Part shown: one piece after another, positions 56,521 through 64,000 of the stretch
How the letters are laid out: each line of letters begins with the position of its first letter
How positions within the stretch are numbered: position 1 is the stretch's first letter
The notes under the pieces: model-generated
Database searches by the model: none
The model's input: the letters and a program-made list of their open reading frames with translations, nothing else
What the model was told of the DNA's origin: nothing
Assembly: GCA_963971405.1 (NCBI GenBank)
Contig: OZ020484.1
Span: forward strand, 16,740,001-16,804,000
Direction: 5' to 3'
Source of the DNA: Psococerastis gibbosa
Lineage: Eukaryota > Arthropoda > Insecta > Psocodea > Psocidae
Length of the DNA: 64,000 nucleotides
Position numbers and translations under genes: made by a program

Positions 56521-56941
56521 TTCTGTTACATATTGTTTTTTACTGAAAGCCAGTCAGCAAAACTTTCGTATATTGGGAACAAAATGCATCAACATCGACA
56601 GTCAACACGGTATAAGATGATTTTTATTGAGCATCTACGATTCATGTCATGCATTAGGTTATTACAAAATAAATATATTTATATTTGGTTAAACTATGTA
56701 CATATGTAGTGGTATAGCCTACTGCTAACGTCGTGGTTGCACGTTAATTCTTAGGCTGCGGATGGTGCCGAAATAATGTTATTTGTTGAAAGGGGTCAAG
56801 GTAGATTAGTAGGTGGAACCTGCATATTTCTTAGTCCATTACAATTTAAAAATACTGTGCTACATTCACTCAGTGACACATACGGTAGGTACCTCAAATT
56901 GCCTTTAACGGCATTATGTTTTTTTTTTTTTTTTTAACTAA

Positions 56942-57320
56942 GGCGCCCATTCCATCGACCGGCTAGGGCTATTTACAAAAACAGTGACGTGTAGCAGACA
57001 TTCAAGACTTAGGCGAGGTTTCCACCGACCTCGCATTGCAGATTTGACGGAAATGTTTGTTTTCCTCTATGCCATAGTTTAAATTGATCAATGATCATAC
57101 AGTAAAATCACAAACAAACTAAAATTAAAAAATGGCGTCATGGGATATGTTAAGTACAAACATTTTAATAGATTTCTATAAAAAGAAAAATTCTAATTTC
57201 CGTCAATGTCATTTGCATTCTGCAATGCGAGGTCGGTGGAAACCCTGCCTAAGTCTTGAATGTCTGCTACCACGTCACTGTTTTTGTAAATAGCCCTAGC
57301 CGGTCGATGGAATGGGCACC
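56942..57320. mobile_element. PIF/Harbinger-like MITE, family 1, copy 3 (379 bp)
   Basis: Flanked by TAA (56939-56941 and 57321-57323). Same palindrome as 6815 and 44327. One base is lost in the left subterminal box (GACGTGTAGCAGACA). The deeper arm motif reads GGCGAGGTTTCCACCGACC, closely matching the terminal sequence of family 3. Confidence 0.88.
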
Positions 57321-57324
57321 TAAA

Positions 57325-57680
57325 GAATGTATACATATGAGGAGCTTGGTTACAAACGTGGCCAACTCCATTTTTTTACAAAATGGGGTTTTGATCCGAC
57401 CTTGCAGAAAATTTTAATGTCCACCTGCACGTTGTAAAATAAAGTGACAAAAGCAGCCAGATTGCGCACAGAAGCGCTGACAAGCCTGGGGTTAGCAATA
57501 GACTTAATGAATTTTCCAACAGAAAATCCGCTCTACTGAAAAATTCTACAACTTGGAGTTGGCCATGTTTGTAAACAGCCTCCTCATATATAGTTGATAT
57601 GTACAGTTGGGTGTAAGAGAGGCCCTAATCTCGCTGTATTTACACAATTTTTTTCTTCAGTAAAGACTTTATTATTATTA
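57325..57680. other. No gene recognised; weak inverted repeat
   Basis: GAGGAGCTTGGTTACAAACGTGGCCAAC (broken here for reading: GAGGAGCTTGG, ACAAACGTGGCC) near 57340 is mirrored by GGCCATGTTTGT and AGCCTCCTC near 57563, suggesting a degraded palindromic element of about 255 bp. Confidence 0.45.
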
Positions 57681-57682
57681 GA

Positions 57683-57900
57683 TTTCACTTATAAATAAAA
57701 TAAATATTGACTTTTTGTTCTATTACTAAGGCAACCTAGCGGAGTTAGGGCCATAAATATACACTCAACTAGGAAGGCCCGGGACCACCTGCTTTACATG
57801 CCCTCCGAAGCATGGTCAGAAAATTTAACAAGTGTGGGACGCGAACCAACCACCTTTCGGGTGAAAGTCGGAGTGTGTACCACTGCTCTACATGTCCTTA
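57683..57900 (-). repeat. SINE-B copy 6
   Basis: Minus-strand SINE-B with B box GGTTCGCGTCCC (one change) and a body deletion next to GCGGAGTTAGGGCC. The tail is TTATTTATAAG-like. Confidence 0.85.
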
Positions 57901-58169
57901 AGGTCTCATTGTCATGCATATATTTATATAATATTTCTCCTTCGTAATTAAACTGTTATACATTTCTAGAGCTCTGGTTGCAACTTGCAAGTCGAATTTG
58001 AAAGGGGACTTTTTTTTAACTGTTTGTTAATATGATATTGTTTATTTATTTATTTCTTATACCTATAATATATATTTACGGGTCATGCCCATTTTACAAT
58101 TTTAACATAAAATAAATTATTTTTACATGTAATTAAAATTGTTTATTGGGTTACACGCCATAGGTTTAA

Positions 58170-58535
58170 GAGTGTACAGCCCGTAGGAAAGTAGCAGCCC
58201 GAAATTTAATACTTTTTATTTTTTATTTAATTAACTAAGCATGTTATTTAAGATTTGGCTCATCAAAGTTGTAGAAGACTACTTCATCCATCATATAATA
58301 AGGAATTTTTTGTTTTCGAAATTTTAGTTTTTGTATATAAAATCGATTATAAATGAAAAGTTATTGTTTACAATATATGTGCATGTTTATGAAAAAACTA
58401 CAATTTCGAAAATATCTTATAATATGATGCATGAAGTAGTCTTCTACAACTTTGATGAGTCAAATCTTTAATAACATGCTTAGTTAATTAAATAATAAAT
58501 AAAAAGTATTAAAGTTCGGGCTGCCAATTTCCTTA
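58170..58535. mobile_element. TTAA palindromic MITE, copy 2
   Basis: The left tip GAGTGTACAGCCCGTAGG follows TTAA (58166-58169) and the interior matches 10516-10899. On the right the terminal GTACACTC part is lost: TTTCC is followed directly by TTAA (58532-58535). Confidence 0.75.
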
Positions 58536-58549
58536 ACGTCTGAGGGTCC

Positions 58550-59750
58550 GGCGGAATGTAAATTCAGTGTAGTGATGCTATTTTACTGACAAAATTCACT
58601 GACAAAATTCAAGCTTATAATGTTACGAGCAGAAAATATGCAATAGGCTCAGTCTGTTTGAAAGAGTTCTGCCAGTTGTTTGCTTCTAATCACGTTATCA
58701 ACAAACCGCGACCTTAATACCTGCCTTTGCTGATAACGTAATTATCTTGGCTTTCTCCCAGTTAAAAAAGAGTGAAGATTTGTTGCAAAGCTATGTGACT
58801 TATGATAGTAGAATTTGACGATTCCCTTGAAAGTCGAATTCTTGCACCAAAGGGTAATTCTGACTAACTGCTGAAAGATAGTTCAATCCAAAAGTCAAAT
58901 TGCTTCCTGCACGTTTTACATTTAACTTAAACCAGTACGCATCATGCTATTGATTTTTGTTGACGTTTTGTGTTTGAAGGTTTGTCCATTATGGTATTCA
59001 GTTTTGTTGCCAACAGAGGTCTTCCCTGGGGGATTCAGGGAAAATCGAAATCTAAGTAAAAAGTAACCTTGAATCAAAGATACTAAAAATGGCGCCTAAC
59101 CATAAGCTCAGTAATGCTGATAGTGGTGACAATTAAGGGGAAATGTAAAAGGAAGTTGAAGGAAAATGGATCGAGGTTGTAGGGTTTCAACTCAAAAAAG
59201 CTCGAAAAGGGAGTACAGTGCGCACATGAAACGCAGAAAAGATGCTCCTGATAGCAGTTTGCTAAATTGTAGTTGATGTAATTACGAGTATTACTTTTTT
59301 TAGTAATATTAAGATAGGTACCAGACAATCACGGGATTGAGAAAAGGTTTGGAAGTGCGACCTCCACTGAGCACACGTCACTGGGTTTTTAGAGTATTTC
59401 CGATTTTTTTAAGTTCCAATCCTTGCTTGTTTTCGACTCTTGTATAAAATGGCAATAAAAATTCCCAATTACTAAAAAATGACAATATTTTCCACGAATA
59501 GCCCTCATTTGCCCGGCAAACTCACCCTTCGAAGGAATAAAACACCCGTCAAACAATAAATAAATAGCCTTCGCGCTAATAATTCACTTTAATACCTTTT
59601 TCGTACCCTCACTCTCGTTATTGACGACAAAATCTTTAATGTTGCTGAGAAGGTGTATTATAATAAAGAACCAATTAGGTGTTGTTAGTTGCTTTTTGTA
59701 TAACATCATTGGGAATACAACTTGTGTTCGTCCCATTTCTTTCGTCTATG
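58550..59750. other. No gene recognised
   Basis: AT-rich DNA with no shared repeat or splice-bounded exon. An 81-codon minus-strand frame at 59083 has no known domain. Confidence 0.35.
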
Positions 59751-59756
59751 TGATCT

Positions 59757-59872
59757 TAACCGAAATTAGAGGATGTAAAAATGTAGATCTGAACTGGACA
59801 GAACTCACGATCTATTAGAATTTAGAAGTCCAGATTTTTCTGCATCCTCTAATTTCGGTTGTAACAAGTACA
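59757..59872. repeat. SINE-A, head-to-head inverted copy
   Basis: The left arm CCGAAATTAGAGGATGTA mirrors the right arm TGCATCCTCTAATTTCGG. GTCCAG is found in inverted orientation on the left and direct on the right, around a short remnant of the tRNA-like head (CACGATCTA). Confidence 0.6.
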
Positions 59873-59925
59873 AAATTCAATAAAAACAGCAGATTTTGGA
59901 GTGTCAATTTTATAAGTTCTGTAAG

Positions 59926-60100
59926 CATTATAATGAGAGTTAACTTAGTAAAATATCGCATAAAAAGATATAAAACATAACCCGTCGTGACGATATTTTT
60001 ATGTTTTATATGTTTTTATGTGATATTTTTTAAGTAACTTTCATTATAATGTGTTCAAAATATTACAAAGTTACAAAGGAGACGATTTTATGTATTAAGT
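59926..60100. mobile_element. Fold-back element without cargo
   Basis: CATTATAATGAGAGTTAACTT and AAGTAACTTTCATTATAATG are inverted copies at the ends of a 126-bp palindrome, with inner ATATAAAACATAA mirrored by TTATGTTTTATAT-like sequence. A tail, ATATTACAAAGTTACAAAGG, follows. Arms and tail parallel those around the LINE ORF1 segment at 38664-39835. Confidence 0.6.
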
Positions 60101-60114
60101 TCTGTAAGATTTAA

Positions 60115-61666
60115 GAGGAAATTATCGATATTGGCCACCCCCAATTCTCTGGATTATTTTTTATTGAGTTTAATACGCAAGTTATAAAGAATAGGTCTAT
60201 TCGACTTATAGAAGACTATTCCATTTATACATACATATATACATATTCCAATTAGCCTTACTTACGCTGTGGCCCTCTTACGCTGATCTGAACGATGGAA
60301 CGCCTTCGTGGCTTGCGCCAAAGCTGCGTATCAACCTACCTCTAAATATCCATTCAAAACAAACTACCCATCCTTCCTTATATTTGGCCCACTTTGCTGA
60401 GATTAAAATGGACACCCTAAACCTAAGTGGACCCATTTATATACAGACGGATCCAAAAAAGATGACAGAGTCGGTGCAGCCTTTGCGATAGGAAAGGAAA
60501 AGTATATGTACACTCTCTTACCATACACAACGGTTTATTCAGCAGAACTATTTGCAATATTACGGGCTCTTTTATACATCCATGAACATCACTTGGAATT
60601 CTCCATTATTTTCGCAGATAGTTTTAGTGCCCTAGAAGCCCTAAAAAATAGTTCCGCTGAAAACAGAAAACACTCTCCTTATTTCAGCCATTCACGGCTC
60701 ATATAAACAGATCTATGCGCAAGGTGTCGTGAAATTCTGCTGGGTACCAGCACATGTAGGCATCTCGGGGAATACGGCAGCAGACAATGCCGCTAAAGAG
60801 GCAACAACAGCAATTTCAGTCCCTTGGCCATTAACCACCTTGTATGATGTGCGCACCTACTCGTACATCGATCATCTGGTCAGGCTTGATTGGCAGGGGG
60901 ATTGGAGTGGTCCATCGCATGATTACAACAAGTTACGAGACATTAAACCCCGCCTGGGGTGGTGGGCAACAGCCAGCCGCCCTTACAGACGAGAGGAGAT
61001 ACTGCTGTCGCGCATGCGTCTGGGCCACTCCAGACTTACCCACGGCCACCTTATGGCAGGTGAACCGCCTCCGAACTGCCAGTATTGTAGCGTACCACTG
61101 TCGGTGGAGCACATCATACTGGCCTAGGCCTGCCCGAGTTACGCTGGCCCCAGAGCCCTTCTGCCGCCCCCCCCCCCCCTCACTCTGCAACACCTGCTGG
61201 GAAATGACGAGAAGGTAACCTCTCTCGTCAAAAAATTTCTAATGTAAACCCCCCTCTTCGGAACACTCTGAGAAGGGTTGGGTTTGGCGTGATAACAACA
61301 TGAGCGCGGAAGCCCAAAATGGGCAGAGCGCCTAGCATTAAAAAAAAAAAAAAAAAAAAAAAAATATTCCATACATATTGTAGTATGACTACTAAAGGTT
61401 TTTTTTTAGTTTTTTAGTACAGTGATTTCTCAGTTAAACATATAAGGTACAGAAATATGCCGAATTATCAAATTCATGGGAAAATTATTGCACCAAAAAT
61501 TAAAAACACCTCATAATATGGTGAATGAAATAGTCCTCAACAACTTGAATAGACTAAATCTGTATAACTTTTGTAAGAAATTAAATTAAAAATATAATAC
61601 ATAGGCCTACAGTATATATATATATATATCCAAGGGTGGCCAATAACTTTGGTGGTCAGCTTCCTT
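60115..61666. mobile_element. TTAA palindromic MITE, split by a LINE
   Basis: The left tip GAGGAAATTATCGATATTGGCC follows TTAA (60111-60114). The right end reads TTGGCCACC (reversed), then GGTCAGCTTCCTT before TTAA (61667-61670). The arms match the 51084 subfamily. A LINE of about 1.1 kb lies between them. Confidence 0.7.
60225..61364 (+). pseudogene. 5'-truncated LINE: RNase H domain, zinc finger, 3' UTR, poly(A)
   Basis: From 60419 the frame reads PKWTHLYTDGSKKDDRVGAA, then YSAELFAILRAL and FADSFSALEAL. After a frameshift near 60680 it continues VKFCWVPAHVGISGNTAADN. The four acidic RNase H residues are visible (D in YTDGS, E in AELFA, D in FADS, D in AADNAAKEA), as is the CWVPAHxGIxGN motif. 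A C-x2-C...H zinc finger (CQYCSVPLSVEH) follows, then LQHLLGNDEKVTSLVKKFLM and a stop near 61245. A 3' UTR ends in about 25 A (61340-61364). TATTCCAT on both sides (60217-60224, 61365-61372) may be the target duplication. This layout is typical of I/jockey-group LINEs with RNase H. Confidence 0.85.
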
Positions 61667-61674
61667 TTAATTTA

Positions 61675-62260
61675 TTTGGAAATAAAGTAAATCTTTTGAA
61701 AAAATTAGGATTGTTGAAAGAACGGTTTTCGAACTCATCCTACTCCACCTGCGAGAATTCTCGCTAGAAACCCCGCGGGACCCACTTTCAGACTTCTGGG
61801 GAAAAGGGGGGTTGGCGAGAGGGGGGGGGGTGGTTACGTCTACCTGAAAATTGGGTAACTGGCTTTCCACACTTGGAAAAACAGACGAAAGTAGAGATCG
61901 TGCTAGGAATATAGAAAAGAGAAAAAACATATACTGTATTGGTGTGCTCCATCCTGAACAACTCAGGAAAATTAACTAACTCCCTTTGAACGAGAATAGG
62001 AGAACAGCAAAGTTTTCCCTAGTAGGGAAATTAAAATTGGCACCAACTTTAAAATCTGAGAGTTTAATCAGGTTATCAGTAGGTGACACTGGTTTTGAGG
62101 GTCTGGCATTCGTTTGATTTACACGTATTCATTTCAAATAATTGCAAGTCGAATAAAGCAATTCAATTTATATTGTAATAATTATTGTTTAATTTACTTG
62201 AATGTTAATTAAACATTGGTCTCTTTGACGGAAGGTTATACTGTATGTCTGAAACAATTG
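61675..62260. other. No gene recognised
   Basis: Contains a G run near 61821 in G-rich sequence and otherwise AT-rich DNA. Confidence 0.35.
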
Positions 62261-62264
62261 CCGG

Positions 62265-62450
62265 CATGCGTATGCCAGCGGCAACTGCCTGCATATCATC
62301 CATCCTCTAGCTCTCTCGGTCCTGCGCCTTCCTCTTCAGCTCTTGGTACATTCGAGCTCCTGTCAGTCCTGTGTCCTCCTTCAGTTGGTCCATGAATTTC
62401 TTCTTCTATTGGTTACTTCCACTGTGCCCTCAATGATGGTGTGTAAGTAC
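62265..62450 (-). pseudogene. LINE ORF2 3'-terminal fragment
   Basis: Minus strand: TIIEGTVEVTNRRR, then a FMDQLKEDT-like part and MYQELKRKAQDRES-like part in shifted frames, related to 20515-20668. Confidence 0.6.
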
Positions 62451-62504
62451 CCGATTCTCGTGTCTTTACAAATGCCGTACCCATAATATGGGGTAGCAGC
62501 TGTC

Positions 62505-62665
62505 TTAGCCTCATTGCAGTATTATATGGTATATAATACTGAAATTAAACTAACTTATGGTGACTTATATTGAAGGGGCAATATTCTCGTTATAACTGAA
62601 ATTAGAGGATTTCGAAAAATCCCGCCAAGTTCAGATTTTTCTAAATCCTCTAATTTCGGATCTGA
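62505..62665. repeat. SINE-A, head-to-head inverted copy
   Basis: The left 110 bp is an inverted full tail (TTGCAGTATTATATGG to AAATTAGAGGAT). The right part is a direct copy starting with the last bases of the head, CCCGCCAAGTTCAG, then ATTTTTCTAAATCCTCTAAT. Confidence 0.65.
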
Positions 62666-62711
62666 AATGAACCCCAGTCGGCCAATACTACTTGATCTTC
62701 TCCTCCTATTT

Positions 62712-62815
62712 TATTTATCACGTTTTTGGGTTCCTGAGACCTCAAAACGTGTAAATCCACGGAAATCTCGAAAATTTCGACCATCTCAAAGCTTTCCTTA
62801 TACTAAGGTTTCGGT
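62712..62815 (-). repeat. Dispersed repeat R, 5' fragment
   Basis: Minus strand: AGTATAAGGAAAGCTTTG, GGATTTACACGTTTTGAGGT, then CTCAGGAACCCAAAAACG; the remainder is absent. Confidence 0.7.
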
Positions 62816-62819
62816 CGGC

Positions 62820-64000
62820 TGCGTGCGGCAGGATGTTGATAGCTAGAGGTGATGTGGTCTCAGCCACTCCCGAAAATATTTATATATACGCCACTGCTGA
62901 GTTCCTCTTGTTCCCACTCTCCTAAGACCGTCCCCAATCTAATTTCTGTATCTCTTTCTCGGCCATTCAATTACTAATTAATTACATTATTGTAAAATGT
63001 TGATCAATATCGCATTACTTTCTTGCACGATGGACTGGGCATAGAAGTGAAATCTCGTGTTTGCTTTATGGATTATAACTTCTGTCGTTCTTAATAGTAC
63101 TAGAAATTTAAGGGTCAGCAAATTACGAAGTCATGACCATTTGTTTTGCGCCTTTAATTGCTGCGTGCGGACACCGTCATCCGTGTCGTGCCGTGGCACC
63201 TCATTAGTCATTACATTGCAGCCTACGGCGAAATTCATAATAAATATCATTCTTCGGTCATTATTACGCTTTAGTTTCGTATATTCGTAAAAATATTGTA
63301 AGAAATCAGCCCCCATATCAGTGTGAAGAAGGAAGATATAAAAGAAGTGAACAAGATCGGGATTCCTCATTCGGCCGGAACAGTGTTAACCTCTAGATCA
63401 CACCTTTCACGCTAACCCTTCCTTCATATTGGTACCTGGCTATGCACAGAATGGTGACGTCCCATTGCCATAAGTCTCTGTGCTACATAAAGTAATTAGG
63501 TGGTATCTTATGTCCATTATCGCTTGTAGCCAGTGTAGGTGTAGGGTTCATTCTTCAATTTTTGATTACGAGTACCAGTACGTAGCTAGCAATTATATCA
63601 GTTGTGACCTCAATATTCCCACTCATTATTCTATCTCAATCTCTTCCATTTTATCAAAAACTTGTAAGCGTATTGCAGGGACAGCGTATGAGGTTCTGTA
63701 GGGACAGTTTTGGTCACTAGGTTCGCTGATGACAAACCGATATCCATATTGTTCAAAATGGCCGCCGTTTGCATGTGAAAGCTAAGCTCTTGGCATCTAA
63801 TTAATTCTTTTAATATTTTTTATAATATTTTTACTGGACCTTATTTCGCTGCATATAATTTAATATATATATTCTCCATGATGTATAGAAAAATATCACT
63901 TTAAAATAATACGTAATTAAAAATCATTTTAAAATAGTATTGAGGCTTATGGAAAAATCAACGCTTTGATATCATTGCAACTGGTGCTGCTATCTACAAA
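62820..64000. other. No gene recognised
   Basis: AT-rich DNA to the window end. Frames of 60-79 codons on both strands at 63057-63370 have no known domain. AATGGCCGCC near 63758 is a lone YY1-like motif without a following exon. Confidence 0.35.

Overview
The window looks like a piece of a large, repeat-rich animal genome, most likely an invertebrate and plausibly an arthropod. There are no operons or bacterial genes. Protein-coding sequence is limited to short, isolated exons with GT-AG splice signals, set in AT-rich DNA packed with SINEs, LINE fragments and non-autonomous DNA transposons. The tRNA-derived SINEs, the RNase H-bearing and RTE-like LINEs, and the hAT, PIF/Harbinger-like and TTAA-type elements fit an insect or crustacean. 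I cannot fix the species; a hemipteran would fit, but that is a guess.

Host genes. (1) A minus-strand internal exon at 1365-1437 encodes the conserved start of the REEP/TB2-DP1 domain; the rest of that gene lies outside what I can see. (2) A promoter-like block near 13.3-13.6 kb with a CRE and a YY1-type motif precedes a plus-strand first coding exon at 13689-13780 of unknown identity. (3) A plus-strand first coding exon at 18914-19063 matches the N-terminus of KDM3/JMJD1 histone H3K9 demethylases. Its 5' region follows directly on a small inverted-repeat transposon. (4) A weaker candidate minus-strand exon lies at 24800-24895. No downstream exons of genes 2 and 3 were recognised, so introns are long or the genes leave the window.

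Mobile DNA fills most of the rest. At least ten hAT-type non-autonomous elements have 8-bp target duplications that can be read directly, and many carry long G or C homopolymer runs. PIF/Harbinger-like MITEs with 3-bp duplications fall into several families; three of these share a subterminal box at a near-fixed distance from the tip. A TTAA-flanked palindromic family (piggyBac-type target) has five copies. There are four tRNA-like SINE families (called A-D here), an unclassified 750-bp dispersed repeat (called R), and decayed LINE coding fragments, including a gag-like ORF1 with zinc knuckles and an RNase H domain.

Nesting is extensive: hAT in hAT, a TTAA element in SINE-B, a LINE in a TTAA element, SINE-B in repeat R, and a LINE ORF1 segment held between 20-bp perfect inverted repeats inside repeat R. 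The most unusual structures are the shared subterminal box of the Harbinger-like MITEs, the head-to-head inverted copies of SINE-A, and the fold-back element holding the LINE ORF1 segment.
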